A stretch of DNA of 64,000 nt from Marinomonas vulgaris (GTDB taxonomy: Bacteria > Pseudomonadota > Gammaproteobacteria > Pseudomonadales > Marinomonadaceae), in the NCBI RefSeq assembly GCF_018145875.1, contig NZ_JAGSSV010000009.1:1-64000 (forward strand), read 5' to 3'. Positions 17,830 to 28,119 of this stretch are shown here, in pieces; the stretch's first letter is position 1, and each line of letters opens with the position of its first letter. The notes under the pieces are model-generated. The model searched no databases, was not told the DNA's origin, and saw only the letters and a program-made list of their open reading frames with translations. The translations under genes were made by a program, and so were the position numbers.

Positions 17830-19188
17830 TTATTGCTTATAAATGTCTTTGTCTAAACCGTATTTTCGCATCTTGTCATATAGGGTTTTGCGCGGTAGAC
17901 CAAGGGCATCCATGGTGTCTTTGATTGAACCTTTTTGACGCATGAGTTCTTGTTCTAACAGGGTTTTTTCAAAGCGTTCCAGCTGCTCCGGCAAAGTCAT
18001 CACACCTGGGTTATTTTCGTTGATAATGATCTGGTCAAACTCAAACGAGCCCGCCTCACCCATCAATACATAACGCTCGGCCAAATTACGCAATTCGCGT
18101 ACATTACCCGGCCAATCGTAGCTTAACAAACTGTGCATGCGCGCCGCTGACAAGGCTTCCGATTCGCGCTTGTACTGAGCAATGGCTATTAGACAAAAAT
18201 GCTGCCACAACAAAGAAATATCGTCTTTGCGCTCCCGAAGCGGTGGAATGTCCACTCGAACCACATTGAGTCGATAATACAAATCTTCCCGAAAAGTGCC
18301 GCCCTCGCTCAACTGCTTTAAATCCACCTTGGTGGCGGCCAAAATACGCAAATCTAGGTCGATGGCGGTATTTGAGCCCAAGCGTTCCAAACGACGTTCT
18401 TCGAGCACCCGCAATAAACGAATCTGCATCGACATGGGCATGCTTTCAATTTCATCGAGAAACAGAGTGCCGCCATTAGCGTGTTCCAACTTACCAATGC
18501 GTTGAGTTTTCGCGTCGGTAAACGCGCCTTTTTCATGGCCAAACAGTTCCGACTCCATAATTGAGTCAGGCACAGCGCCGCAATTAATTGCCACAAACGC
18601 ACGGCCGCGGCGTGAACTGTGTTCGTGAATATAGCGCGCCACCAGCTCTTTTCCGGTACCAGTTTCCCCCTGGATCAAGATGTCGGCCCCCGTATCCGCC
18701 ACATGCAACAAAGCTTGACGCAAACGATGGATGCCTGGTGTATTGCCGATAATGCGTGGACCTGGTGCATTTTGTGCCGCCAATTCTAGGCGTAGATGGC
18801 GGTTTTCTAAGGTCAGCTGGCGCTTTTCCGATGCACGTCGCACTACTTCTAAAAAGTCTTCATTGGAAAAGGGTTTTTCAATAAAGTCGTAAGCGCCATC
18901 ACGAATCGCACTAACCGCCATACTGATGTCACCGTGTCCGGTGATCAGAATAAAAGGGATCTCGGCGTCGATTTTCTTCACCTCTTCAAACAACTCTAAG
19001 CCGCTTTTACCGGGTAAATTGATGTCACTCACGATGACGCCAGACCAATCCAGAGAGAGTTTTTCCATCACGCCTTGCGCCGAGGCAAACTCCACTACAT
19101 CAAAATCTTCGAGCTGCAGAGTTTGAGAAATGGCCATGCGAACCGCTTGTTCATCGTCGATAAGTATGACTTGTTTACTGTCTGACAT
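17830..19188 (-). CDS. dctD: C4-dicarboxylate transport response regulator (sigma-54 activator)
   Basis: An NtrC-type activator of 452 residues: receiver domain (phospho-acceptor Asp in VIVSDINLPG, about residue 55), AAA+ domain with Walker A GETGTGKE and the SELFGHEKG helix, and a Fis-type helix-turn-helix at the end (TMDALGLPRKTLYDKMRKYG). The sigma-54 contact loop reads GAFTDA, with Asp at residue 225 (codon GAC, plus-strand 18514-18516) in place of the usual Gly. Its start overlaps the dctB stop as TAATG, so the two are translationally coupled. It probably activates the RpoN-type promoter of dctP. Confidence 0.93.
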   Translation of the reverse strand: MSDSKQVILIDDEQAVRMAISQTLQLEDFDVVEFASAQGVMEKLSLDWSGVIVSDINLPGKSGLELFEEVKKIDAEIPFILITGHGDISMAVSAIRDGAYDFIEKPFSNEDFLEVVRRASEKRQLTLENRHLRLELAAQNAPGPRIIGNTPGIHRLRQALLHVADTGADILIQGETGTGKELVARYIHEHSSRRGRAFVAINCGAVPDSIMESELFGHEKGAFTDAKTQRIGKLEHANGGTLFLDEIESMPMSMQIRLLRVLEERRLERLGSNTAIDLDLRILAATKVDLKQLSEGGTFREDLYYRLNVVRVDIPPLRERKDDISLLWQHFCLIAIAQYKRESEALSAARMHSLLSYDWPGNVRELRNLAERYVLMGEAGSFEFDQIIINENNPGVMTLPEQLERFEKTLLEQELMRQKGSIKDTMDALGLPRKTLYDKMRKYGLDKDIYKQ

Positions 19189-21485
19189 TAGATTTCCTTA
19201 TGAGGCGCGTTGGATGATAGGGCTTGATGATCAAAACGGGGCAAGCAAACGCAAAACTTAGCACCACCCGACGAGGCATTTTCTGCATAAATGCGGCCTC
19301 CCATGGCCTCCACAATACGTTGACTGATGGATAAGCCCAAGCCAAGTCCAAGCCCTGACGATTTGGAGGTAAAGAAGGGTTCGAATAAGTGTTTAATCGC
19401 TTCTTCGCTCAGACCATTGCCCGAGTCTTCAACACTAATAATAATATTATCGTCCACTAAACCTTGCTCAATCGACACCTGACCAGACTTATCGGAGGCT
19501 TCTAAAATGGCGTCGGCGGCGTTGGCCAATAAATTTACCAACACTTGCTCCAAAAACACCATATCGCCTTTGACAATAAAACCTTGGTCTTCTTTTACCA
19601 CTAGCTCAATACCCACTTCTTTAAAGCGGGGATTCATAATTTTCAACGCCCCCACGATGGCTGTTTGCACGGCGATCGGCCCTTGTTGCACGTCGCCTTT
19701 ACGGGCAAAGACTTTAAATCGCGCGATGATGTCCCCCATGTGGTGACCTAACTGGCTGATGTGCTGTAAGTTCGCATGGGCTTGCTCGTATTGACCACGA
19801 TCTAAGAACTTCAAACCATTGCCGGCAAACGCTCGAATGGCGGTCAGTGGCTGATTTAATTCGTGATTTAATCCAGCTGTTAGTTGCCCCAACACGGCCA
19901 ATTTTGCGGTTTGAATCAGCTCTCTTTGGGTGCCTTTGTGTTCTTCGATTTCATGGCGCAAACGCGTGTTGGCTTCTTCCAACTCAAAGGTACGTTCTCT
20001 TACTCGTTCTTCTAACTCAATCCGAGCCTGAGTAATGTCTTGTTCATAACGTTTGCGCTCGGTCATATCGTGGAAGGTCACCAAATAACTCAAGCGCTTC
20101 GGCAACTGCATTTCACACATGGCCATTTCCACCGGCACCGACATTTGATCTGAGTAACACAAATGCCCTTCTTTGGTTTGCACCTTGATGCCTAAATCAA
20201 GGGTGGCATCGACTAATTCTTGCTGAATCGACGGCGTCGGTAATACCGCCTCATCGGCTTGAAATAGTCGATGCAGCGGCTGACCAACCAAGGGCGCCAG
20301 CGGCTTGCCGACGAGTTTTTCAACCGCGGGGTTAAAAGACTCTATTTTATGATGCTCGTCCAGAGTCACTAAACCGGCTTGGGTATTCTGGATCACTTCA
20401 CGTATGTAAGCCTGATTGTGGCGAGTCATCTCATTGGCATCGGATCGCTCGCGCAACATACGTTGGCGTAAAGCGGCCAACCCAAATAACAGGGCGGTGA
20501 TCATAGCACCACCGGTAAAAATGGTTCGCCACAACGAAATGTCTTCGTTAATGGTTTTTAACGGCGCCAGTATGGAAATTTGAAAACCCAATAGATGAAT
20601 GGGTCGACTCATGCGTAAAAAGGACACGCGTTCTAACTTTGCCGTACCACTGTTGGCGGTGTTTTCCAGCACATCGACAATTTGCGTTTTCTCGTCGAAA
20701 GGGGTTTGGTAGACAATGGCCAGCTTCTCGATGTACTTGCCTAAATAGCGCTGGGAATCGGCAATGCGTTGCAATTCATCGTACGACAACTCACCCAATA
20801 CACGATACAACCAGTTAGGCTTTGAACTGCTAAACACAATACCGTCTGGGTCAAGCAATAAAAATTCGTAGCTTTGGTTGGCAAAGCGCTTTTCAAACTG
20901 AGTGAGATCCACCTTCACCACAGCGATACCAATGATGGTGTCCCTGTCATAAACAGGATAAGAAAAATAATAGCCGCGACGATTCGACATGGTGCCCAAG
21001 GCATAATAGCGCCCGGGGCGTCCTTCAATCGCATCTTGAAAATAGGGACGAAAGGCAAAGTTACGCCCCACAAAGCTCGTTTTCTCCCGATAATTCGACG
21101 CCGCGATGGTCAGCCCATCGGTGTTAAGAATGTAACTGTCCGACGCTTCCGTAATGCGGTTGATTTGTTCCAGCTCTCGGTTAAGCTGCTGAATGCCTGC
21201 CTCGGTGCCTTCTCGCAAGGCCGTTTTAACACGATCATTCGACGCCAACAGGGTCGGCATATGTTGATACTTGGCAATGGCACTTTCTAATACATTGGCC
21301 AGTTGATTGAGCTGCTCGAAGGAGTCGATGCGTAAGGTCTTGATTTGCTGATACTTTAACGCTTCGCCCCCTTTCCAGATAGACAGTACAATAACGATGA
21401 AAGCGATTGCATACAGCCAAATAGGGTGATGTTGTGCCGAAGTTCGCACACTGTTCCAACGATACGCTTCGTGGTTTGCTTTCAT
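19188..21485 (-). CDS. dctB: C4-dicarboxylate transport sensor histidine kinase
   Basis: A 765-residue membrane sensor. Order: transmembrane segment 1 (about residues 22-40), a large periplasmic double-Cache domain that senses dicarboxylates (about 45-320), transmembrane segment 2 (TIFTGGAMITALLFGLAAL), a cytoplasmic PAS domain (about 365-480), a coiled coil rich in Glu and Arg, a HisKA domain with the phospho-His in LNHELNQPLTAIRAF, and a HATPase domain (NLLANAADAI, VEDSGNGLS, GLGLGLGLSIS). It partners with DctD encoded directly after it. epmA ends only 39 bases upstream, so dctB either uses a promoter inside epmA or is read from it. Confidence 0.93.
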   Translation of the reverse strand: MKANHEAYRWNSVRTSAQHHPIWLYAIAFIVIVLSIWKGGEALKYQQIKTLRIDSFEQLNQLANVLESAIAKYQHMPTLLASNDRVKTALREGTEAGIQQLNRELEQINRITEASDSYILNTDGLTIAASNYREKTSFVGRNFAFRPYFQDAIEGRPGRYYALGTMSNRRGYYFSYPVYDRDTIIGIAVVKVDLTQFEKRFANQSYEFLLLDPDGIVFSSSKPNWLYRVLGELSYDELQRIADSQRYLGKYIEKLAIVYQTPFDEKTQIVDVLENTANSGTAKLERVSFLRMSRPIHLLGFQISILAPLKTINEDISLWRTIFTGGAMITALLFGLAALRQRMLRERSDANEMTRHNQAYIREVIQNTQAGLVTLDEHHKIESFNPAVEKLVGKPLAPLVGQPLHRLFQADEAVLPTPSIQQELVDATLDLGIKVQTKEGHLCYSDQMSVPVEMAMCEMQLPKRLSYLVTFHDMTERKRYEQDITQARIELEERVRERTFELEEANTRLRHEIEEHKGTQRELIQTAKLAVLGQLTAGLNHELNQPLTAIRAFAGNGLKFLDRGQYEQAHANLQHISQLGHHMGDIIARFKVFARKGDVQQGPIAVQTAIVGALKIMNPRFKEVGIELVVKEDQGFIVKGDMVFLEQVLVNLLANAADAILEASDKSGQVSIEQGLVDDNIIISVEDSGNGLSEEAIKHLFEPFFTSKSSGLGLGLGLSISQRIVEAMGGRIYAENASSGGAKFCVCLPRFDHQALSSNAPHKEI

Positions 21486-21524
21486 TGCCTATTCGACCTT
21501 TATTATTGTATGTTCTGTCGTTAT

Positions 21525-22505
21525 TTAAGCACGACCATGGGCAAAGGGTAACACCTCTGAGATGTGGTTTTTTTGGCACAGCAGCATCAACAAGCGATCC
21601 ACTCCTAATGCCACACCTGCGCAGTCTGGTAAGCCTTGTTCTAATGCTTTAATTAAGCGCTCATCAAACTGTCGATCGGCTAATTTCATGCTCTGTCGAG
21701 CCACCTTGTCTTGCTCAAACCTCTGCGCCTGCTCTTTCGCATCGGTTAGTTCATGGTAGCCATTGGCCAATTCCATGCCTTGCCAATACAATTCAAACCG
21801 TGCGGCGACTTTATGACCTTGCTCGTCACTGTGAACTTTCGCCAACGCCGCTTGAGACGCCGGATAACTGTGAATAAAACAGGGGGTATAGCGACCAATA
21901 GCCGGTTCCACCACGCTGGCAAATAATAGCTCTAATAGCGTATCGCGATCTTCTTCTTGCAAGCCATATTCTGTGTGATCATGAGCCGTTTGCTGTAGTT
22001 GTAATAAGGTCGCGCTAAATGGGTCTAAACCAGTATGGCGTAAAAAAGCCAGCTGATAACTTAAGCGCTCACAAGACAAACGAGCGTCGTCTAAGACATA
22101 AGCCAACAAGGCTTGAATCTCGTCCATTAATTGCCAGTGATCTAAACCAACCCGATACCATTCCAGCATAGTGAATTCAATACTGTGACGACGCCCTATT
22201 TCTTCCGCTCGAAACACCTTACCCAATTGATAAATAGAACCTGCGCCGGCACAAAGTAAACGCTTCATAGCGAATTCTGGCGACGTTTGCAGGTAATAGG
22301 TTACATCTTGCCCTTGGGAACGGATTTGACTGGTCAGCACTTCAATATGCGGATCGGTAATGCTGGCCAAAGACAAGCATTGAGTATCCACCTCCATCAC
22401 GCTTCTTTCATCAAAAAAACGGCGTATCGCAGCAAACAGCGTGGCTCGCTTTTGTAAAACAGACAGATCGGCACTGGGTTGCCATAGAGAAGCGTCGTAC
22501 ATCAT
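21525..22505 (-). CDS. epmA: Elongation factor P-(R)-beta-lysine ligase
   Basis: Attaches beta-lysine to the conserved Lys of elongation factor P. The 326-residue protein is a truncated lysyl-tRNA synthetase that has only the class II catalytic core: motif 2 (KVFRAEEIGRRHSIEFTMLEW) and motif 3 (GVALGVDRLLMLL), with no OB-fold anticodon domain, as in E. coli EpmA (about 325 residues). I prefer the ATG at 22505 (MMYDASLWQPS); the open frame reaches 22538 but the extra residues fit no relative. epmB and efp are not in the window. It heads a leftward series with dctB-dctD. Confidence 0.93.
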   Translation of the reverse strand: MMYDASLWQPSADLSVLQKRATLFAAIRRFFDERSVMEVDTQCLSLASITDPHIEVLTSQIRSQGQDVTYYLQTSPEFAMKRLLCAGAGSIYQLGKVFRAEEIGRRHSIEFTMLEWYRVGLDHWQLMDEIQALLAYVLDDARLSCERLSYQLAFLRHTGLDPFSATLLQLQQTAHDHTEYGLQEEDRDTLLELLFASVVEPAIGRYTPCFIHSYPASQAALAKVHSDEQGHKVAARFELYWQGMELANGYHELTDAKEQAQRFEQDKVARQSMKLADRQFDERLIKALEQGLPDCAGVALGVDRLLMLLCQKNHISEVLPFAHGRA

Positions 22506-22613
22506 GGGTACTCTGAAAAATAAATCGCATGATAACAAATACTGGGGGAGATATTCAGCCTACTCCGAGGCGAGCACGGTATTGAGAAAATAAATGCAGG
22601 GAATGTTATGTAC

Positions 22614-22637
22614 AAAAAAGCAGGCTCTAGGCCTGCT
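22614..22637 (-). terminator. Rho-independent terminator of recA
   Basis: On the minus strand AGCAGGC-CTAGA-GCCTGCT is followed by a T run, about 30 bases after the recA stop. Confidence 0.88.
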
Positions 22638-22668
22638 ATTGGAATAAAGGGAAGATGACAGAATGAAC

Positions 22669-23790
22669 TTAGAAGTCTAATGCATCCGCATCGTCTTCTA
22701 CTTCTGCGTTTTTCGCTTTTTTCGTGCTCGACTCAGCTTTGCCGCCAGCTTCAGCTTTCGCCGCTGTGTCGTCTTTGTCTTCTGCTTTGCCTTTTTTAGG
22801 CAGTAAGGCTTCACGCACTTTTGCTTCGATTTCTGTCGCAATATCAGGGTTATCCGCTAAATACTGAGCCGCATTGGCCTTACCTTGACCAATTTTACTG
22901 CCGTTGTAAGCATACCAGGCACCGGCTTTATCAACGAAGCCTTGCTTGACACCCAAGTCGATGATTTCACCCATACGGTAAATACCCGCACCGTACATAA
23001 TCTGGAATTCAGTTTGCTTAAACGGTGGTGCAATCTTGTTTTTCACCACTTTTACTCGGGTTTCATTACCAATGACTTCGTCACCTTGTTTCACTGAACC
23101 AATACGACGGATATCCAAACGAACAGAAGAGTAAAATTTCAGCGCGTTACCACCTGTGGTGGTTTCTGGACTGCCAAACATGACACCAATTTTCATACGA
23201 ATTTGGTTAATAAAGATAACCAAACAGTTAGCGCTTTTAATTGAGCCGGTAAGCTTACGCATGGCTTGCGACAACAAACGCGCCTGTACACCAACAGAAG
23301 AACTACCCATTTCGCCTTCAATTTCAGACTTAGGAACCAAGGCGGCAACGGAATCGACAATCACCACGTCTACACTGTTTGAACGCACCAACATGTCAAC
23401 GATTTCTAGCGCTTGCTCACCTGTGTCTGGTTGTGAAATCAACAAGTCTTCAATGTTAACGCCTAATTTTTCTGCATAAGAAGGATCAAGCGCATGCTCC
23501 GCATCGATAAACGCACAGGTTTTACCTTGCTTTTGTGCCTCGGCAATCACACTCAACGTCAGCGTGGTTTTACCGGAAGATTCTGGTCCGTAGATTTCAC
23601 AAATACGACCATAAGGAAGACCACCAGCCCCTAGCGCAATATCCAAACCCAATGAACCGGTCGATACGGTATCGATGTCTAGCTTAGCGCCTTCGCCCAT
23701 CTTCATGATGGCACCTTTACCGAATTGACGCTCAATTTGGGACAGCGCTGCGTCGAGCGCCTTTTTCTTGTTGTCTGCGATAGATGACAT
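22669..23790 (-). CDS. recA: Recombinase RecA
   Basis: Strand-exchange ATPase and SOS co-protease. The 373-residue protein is almost textbook: Walker [11 protein letters not shown] (about residues 68-77), [11 protein letters not shown] as Walker B, the L1/L2 loops ([23 protein letters not shown]) and an acidic, Lys/Ala-rich C-terminal tail. AAGGA eight bases upstream of the ATG. It lies in the conserved pncC-recA order and has a LexA box about 70 bases before the start, so it is SOS-inducible. recX is not found immediately downstream, where many relatives carry it. Confidence 0.98.
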   Translation of the reverse strand: MSSIADNKKKALDAALSQIERQFGKGAIMKMGEGAKLDIDTVSTGSLGLDIALGAGGLPYGRICEIYGPESSGKTTLTLSVIAEAQKQGKTCAFIDAEHALDPSYAEKLGVNIEDLLISQPDTGEQALEIVDMLVRSNSVDVVIVDSVAALVPKSEIEGEMGSSSVGVQARLLSQAMRKLTGSIKSANCLVIFINQIRMKIGVMFGSPETTTGGNALKFYSSVRLDIRRIGSVKQGDEVIGNETRVKVVKNKIAPPFKQTEFQIMYGAGIYRMGEIIDLGVKQGFVDKAGAWYAYNGSKIGQGKANAAQYLADNPDIATEIEAKVREALLPKKGKAEDKDDTAAKAEAGGKAESSTKKAKNAEVEDDADALDF

Positions 23791-23860
23791 ATTGGAATCC
23801 TTGTGACTAATTTTCGTTGTTGGTAACTCTAGCGGAGTTTTAGGTTAATCTCAAGAAATA

Positions 23861-23876
23861 CTGTATATAAAAACAG
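23861..23876 (-). promoter_or_regulatory. LexA (SOS) box and promoter of recA
   Basis: CTGTATATAAAAACAG fits CTGT-N8-ACAG. On the minus strand the box is flanked by ATAATA and TATTTC in the -35 and -10 positions, the same arrangement as in the E. coli recA promoter. The box lies 3 bases downstream of the pncC stop codon. Confidence 0.88.
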
Positions 23877-23878
23877 TA

Positions 23879-24379
23879 TTATTTTTCGTTTGATTTGAGC
23901 ATTTTTTGAACGCCATTTAACGCTGCTAACACAGTGGCCTCTCTGACCGATTGTCGATCACCTAAAAACTGAAAACGCATGGTTTTGGCATCACAACCGC
24001 GTTGTTGCCAACCAATGTAGACGCACCCCACGGGCTTTTCCACCGAACCGCCATTGGGACCTGCTACGCCACTAACCGCCACGGCAATGTCGCCTCCCAG
24101 CGCCAACGCCCCTGCGCACATTTCGGTTACGGTTTGCTCAGACACCGCACCAAACGCTTCTAAGGTTTCAAGCCTAACCGACAAACCTTGTATTTTTGCC
24201 TGGTTGGCATAGCTGATCACGCCACCAAAAAACCAAGACGAACTGCCTGACACCTCGGTACATACGGCGCCGATTAAGCCGCCAGTACAAGATTCTGCCG
24301 TCACCAGCATCAGGCCTTTTGCCTGTAATTGCTCACCCACTTGTTCGGCGATTTGCGTCATTTTTTGCATTTGATTCAT
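23879..24379 (-). CDS. pncC: Nicotinamide-nucleotide amidase (CinA C-terminal domain)
   Basis: Deamidates nicotinamide mononucleotide to nicotinic acid mononucleotide in NAD recycling. The 166-residue protein consists only of the CinA C-terminal amidase domain: TAESCTGGLIGA near residues 28-39, the SWFFGGVISYAN stretch, and AVSGVAGPNGG with KPVGCVYIGW. The stand-alone domain next to recA is the usual arrangement in gammaproteobacteria. It was often called CinA or YgaD before the amidase activity was shown. recA has its own LexA-controlled promoter right after it, so the two genes are probably only partly linked. Confidence 0.93.
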   Translation of the reverse strand: MNQMQKMTQIAEQVGEQLQAKGLMLVTAESCTGGLIGAVCTEVSGSSSWFFGGVISYANQAKIQGLSVRLETLEAFGAVSEQTVTEMCAGALALGGDIAVAVSGVAGPNGGSVEKPVGCVYIGWQQRGCDAKTMRFQFLGDRQSVREATVLAALNGVQKMLKSNEK

Positions 24380-24458
24380 TGTACTTATCCCTTAAATCCT
24401 AGGAAAATATCCCGTAGAATACCCCCCTATTTTTTAGATCACAATCGAGCTTTTCCAC

Positions 24459-27107
24459 ATGAGTAAAACACCCGTAGATAATCACACGCCGATGATGCGC
24501 CAATATTTTGGCCTTAAATCCGCGCACCCTAATCAATTGTTATTTTATCGCATGGGTGATTTTTACGAATTGTTTTACGACGACGCCAAACGCGCCTCAC
24601 AATTGCTCGACATCACTTTAACCGCCCGAGGCCATTCCGGTGGTTTACCCATTCCCATGGCTGGCATCCCTTTTCATGCGGCGGAAAACTACATCGCTCG
24701 CTTGGTGCGCATGGGCGAATCCGTTGTGGTCGCCGAGCAAACCGGCGACCCTGCCACCAGCAAGGGCCCAGTTGAGCGACAAATTGCCCGCATTGTGACT
24801 CCAGGCACCATCAGCGATGAGGCGTTTTTAGAAGAGAAACGAGAAAACCTCTTGTTGTCTTTAGCTCATCAAACGAGAAAAGGGTTGGATGTATTCGGCT
24901 TTTCGTATTTGGACATGGCCAGTGGCCGCTTTTGTTTGTTTGAAGTCGATGGTCACGATGCCCTCGCCAGCGAACTGCAGCGTTTGTCCCCGAGAGAGAT
25001 TTTGATCTCTGAAGACTTTCCTGCCCGTCAGGCTGTCAAACTGGAAAAAGGCGTTTCTGAATTAGGCCCATGGCATTTTGACTATGAATCCAGTTATCGC
25101 CAGTTGATCCAACAGTTCAACACCAAAGACTTATCCGGCTTTGGTTGCGAAGCCCTCACCGCAGCCATTTCCTCTGCCGGGGCCTTACTGCAATATGCGA
25201 AAGACACTCAACGCTCTGCCTTGCCGCACATTCAATCCATCACGGTTGAACACAAAGACGATTCGGTATTAATAGATGGCGCTACGCGACGCAATTTAGA
25301 AATCGATATTAACCTCACTGGCGGCACCAGCAACACGCTGATTGAAGTATTAGACAACTGTGCCACGCCGATGGGCAGCCGCTTATTAAAGCGCTGGCTA
25401 CATACGCCGATTCGCGATCTGGATGAAATTCAAGCACGCCAGTACGTGGTTAGTGAATTGCAAACATCACATAGCTATTCGTCGTTTGAAAGCGCACTGA
25501 AAAAAGTCGGGGATTTAGAGCGTATTTTATCGCGCATCGCCCTACGTTCTGCTCGCCCACGAGATTTATTGCGTCTGCGTTTTGCGCTGGAAGCCGCGCC
25601 AGAGATCAACGCCCTGCTCGAGCAAACCCAGACGTCTCGTTTACAGGAATTAAACCAACGCATCTTGGCGCAACCCGATACCACTGCGACGCTGGCGCTG
25701 GCGCTGGTAGAAAATCCACCGTCTGTGGTGCGTGACGGCGGTATTTTTGCCAAAGGCTACGATGACGAACTAGACGAGCTATTGGCGCTGTCGACCAACG
25801 CAACCGACTTTTTGGCCGAAATGGAGCGCAGCGAAAAAGAGCGCACTGGCATCAGCTCGTTAAAAGTGGGCTTCAACCGAGTACACGGTTATTACATTGA
25901 AATCAGCCGCTTACATTCAGATCAAGCGCCAGTGGAATACATTCGCCGTCAAACTCTAAAGAACGCCGAGCGCTTTATCACACCAGAACTTAAAGCCTTT
26001 GAAGATAAAGCCCTCAGCGCGAAATCCAAATCCCTCGCCCGCGAAAAAGAGCTGTACGAAGCACTGCTCGATCAGCTCAACGAGATTCTCGGGGAGCTGC
26101 AAACCACCAGCCAAGCTTTCGCGCAATTAGATGTGCTAAACACCTTTGCTGAGCGCTCCTTGGCGTTGAATTTTTGCTGTCCTGAATTGCATACCCGTGG
26201 CGGCGTAAAAATTATCGAAGGCCGCCACCCTGTGGTTGAAGCCGTGATTTCTGACCCTTTCGTCCCAAACGATTTAGAACTCAACGACCAGCGCTCCTTA
26301 TTGATGATTACCGGCCCCAATATGGGCGGTAAATCCACTTATATGCGTCAAATTGCCTTGATTACCTTGCTGGCACACACAGGTTGCTTTGTGCCCGCAA
26401 AGTCCGCGTCTATCTCAGTGGTAGATCGTATTTTCACTCGCATGGGCTCGTCTGATGACTTAGCCGGGGGCCGCTCTACCTTTATGGTGGAAATGACTGA
26501 GACGGCAAATATTTTAAACAATGCCACTAAGCACAGCTTGGTGCTGATGGACGAAGTCGGCCGAGGCACCAGCACCTTCGATGGTTTATCTTTAGCGTGG
26601 GCCGCGGTGGATTATTTGGCAAATCATCTCAAGTGCTATGTGCTGTTCGCGACCCATTATTTTGAACTGACGACACTCGCCGAGCAGCTCGACAATGCCG
26701 CCAACGTACATTTAACCGCCACTGAATACGATGATGAAATTGTCTTTTTACATAAGGTGCACGAAGGCCCTGCGAGCCAATCTTACGGTTTGCAAGTGGC
26801 GCAACTTGCCGGTGTGCCTCGTGACGTGATTGGCCACGCAAAACAGAAACTGAAAGAACTGGAAGTCATTACCGGTGTTGAACCAACCGGCGAATCTGCG
26901 CCGATCCAAGAGAAGAAACCAGCAAAAGCGTCAAAAGGTCGATCCGTAAAAGAAGCGGCAAACACTTACCAGCCGCAACAGGTCGATATGTTTGTACAGG
27001 CTGAAGACAGCGCCCTAAAAGATGCGTTAGCACAGCTCGATTTAGATAATATGACGCCGATGGAAGCCATCACCGCGCTTTATCAACTCAAATCGCATTT
27101 GTCTTGA
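24459..27107 (+). CDS. mutS: DNA mismatch repair protein MutS
   Basis: Recognises mismatches and small loops and starts methyl-directed repair with MutL. The 882-residue protein shows all MutS domains: mismatch-recognition start with the Phe-x-Glu motif ([12 protein letters not shown], about residues 31-42), connector, core and clamp ([15 protein letters not shown]), ATPase with Walker [14 protein letters not shown] and the signature [18 protein letters not shown], and a C-terminal tetramerisation segment ending [15 protein letters not shown]. It is divergent from pncC-recA and followed by fdxA, a gene order common in pseudomonads and relatives. Confidence 0.98.
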   Translation: MSKTPVDNHTPMMRQYFGLKSAHPNQLLFYRMGDFYELFYDDAKRASQLLDITLTARGHSGGLPIPMAGIPFHAAENYIARLVRMGESVVVAEQTGDPATSKGPVERQIARIVTPGTISDEAFLEEKRENLLLSLAHQTRKGLDVFGFSYLDMASGRFCLFEVDGHDALASELQRLSPREILISEDFPARQAVKLEKGVSELGPWHFDYESSYRQLIQQFNTKDLSGFGCEALTAAISSAGALLQYAKDTQRSALPHIQSITVEHKDDSVLIDGATRRNLEIDINLTGGTSNTLIEVLDNCATPMGSRLLKRWLHTPIRDLDEIQARQYVVSELQTSHSYSSFESALKKVGDLERILSRIALRSARPRDLLRLRFALEAAPEINALLEQTQTSRLQELNQRILAQPDTTATLALALVENPPSVVRDGGIFAKGYDDELDELLALSTNATDFLAEMERSEKERTGISSLKVGFNRVHGYYIEISRLHSDQAPVEYIRRQTLKNAERFITPELKAFEDKALSAKSKSLAREKELYEALLDQLNEILGELQTTSQAFAQLDVLNTFAERSLALNFCCPELHTRGGVKIIEGRHPVVEAVISDPFVPNDLELNDQRSLLMITGPNMGGKSTYMRQIALITLLAHTGCFVPAKSASISVVDRIFTRMGSSDDLAGGRSTFMVEMTETANILNNATKHSLVLMDEVGRGTSTFDGLSLAWAAVDYLANHLKCYVLFATHYFELTTLAEQLDNAANVHLTATEYDDEIVFLHKVHEGPASQSYGLQVAQLAGVPRDVIGHAKQKLKELEVITGVEPTGESAPIQEKKPAKASKGRSVKEAANTYQPQQVDMFVQAEDSALKDALAQLDLDNMTPMEAITALYQLKSHLS

Positions 27108-27180
27108 GTGTTGCATCGCTATTTTGGGGCACTGGATATAAGCTAATACCAGATAAATGTAGAGAATTGGCGATTGTGAC

Positions 27181-27210
27181 TTGCCGCCAAATAGGTAATA
27201 CCTCTAAAAT
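27181..27210 (+). promoter_or_regulatory. Possible fdxA promoter with AGGTA repeats
   Basis: TTGCCG (27181-27186) and TAAAAT (27205-27210) are 18 bases apart. AGGTAATACCT (27193-27203) is a palindrome inside the spacer, and a third AGGTA half-site lies at 27214-27218, so a regulator could bind here. Confidence 0.4.
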
Positions 27211-27249
27211 AGCAGGTATTCATTTTTATAGCTTGTAAGGAGAAGTCGA

Positions 27250-27573
27250 ATGGCTTTCATCGTTACCGATAACTGCATTCGCTGCAAATACACCGACTGC
27301 GTTGAAGTATGTCCTGTTGACTGCTTCTATGAAGGCCCTAACTTTTTGGCCATCAACCCTGATGAGTGCATTGATTGCGCTTTGTGTGAACCAGAATGTC
27401 CTGCTAATGCCATCTTCTCTGAAGATGAGCTACCAGAAGATCAAGAAGTCTTTGTGGAACTAAATCGTGATTTATCCATGATTTGGCCAAACATCGCAGA
27501 GAAAAAAGACGCCTTGCCAGATGCAGCGCAATGGGATGGTGTTGAAGATAAGCTCGAACATTTAGAGCGTTAA
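27250..27573 (+). CDS. fdxA: Seven-iron ferredoxin FdxA
   Basis: A soluble electron carrier of 107 residues with one [3Fe-4S] and one [4Fe-4S] cluster. The cluster Cys pattern is visible: [18 protein letters not shown] (first set) and [17 protein letters not shown] (second set). The acidic C-terminal extension ([17 protein letters not shown]) is typical of the Azotobacter FdI/FdxA type. GTAAGGAG precedes the ATG. The gene has its own likely promoter and terminator. Its physiological partner is not evident here. Confidence 0.95.
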   Translation: MAFIVTDNCIRCKYTDCVEVCPVDCFYEGPNFLAINPDECIDCALCEPECPANAIFSEDELPEDQEVFVELNRDLSMIWPNIAEKKDALPDAAQWDGVEDKLEHLER

Positions 27574-27610
27574 TTTCACACGCAAATTAAGTGTCTTAGG
27601 CTAAACATGA

Positions 27611-27642
27611 AAGCGACCCAAGATAACGGTGTCGCTTTTTTT
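27611..27642 (+). terminator. Rho-independent terminator of fdxA
   Basis: AAGCGAC (27611-27617) pairs with GTCGCTT (27631-27637), extended by an inner CC/GG, and seven T follow. Confidence 0.85.
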
Positions 27643-28119
27643 GTGCTGATGTATTTTTCGCCTGAAGCGGCGTTAGAGTTTATCGTTACCCTAGAAAAAA
27701 GACGAAAAAAAGGGCAGCTCATGGCCACCCTACTTTCTGCTCACATCCTGTTAAGCGACTCTTCCGCTAAGTAAAAACACCCTTGTTTGTTTCTTCATGA
27801 AACGATCAAACTGTCCTAACTGATGCCGCTTTCCGTTGCGCCACCTTTATCCTTAAAACCTTCCCTTGTTCTTGAACCACCTTGTTCAATCCTTAATACC
27901 GTCACTGGCATCGTATTCTGCACCTCATGTGCTCTTCGTCCTGAAGTACGTCTGATGGAAAGGAATATACTGGATTTAAAGAATGACGCAAGTATGGCTA
28001 AAACAAGCAAAAAATATACTTTTTATATACAAATCAATTATTTATATCGAAAACACAAGCAAACATCCATTTCAACCACAAAACACACGGGAAACGCCTA
28101 CAGCCGTGTCAGAAAAAGA
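27643..28119. other. Gene-free interval between fdxA and the EAL-HDOD gene
   Basis: About 480 bases between convergent genes. I see no recognisable protein: the longest open frame (27823-28188 +) has no family likeness and runs into the neighbouring gene. The first half contains runs of A/G (AGACGAAAAAAAGGGC), and the second half is AT-rich. No clear terminator for the leftward EAL-HDOD gene is visible. It may hold a small RNA or be decayed sequence. Confidence 0.4.
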
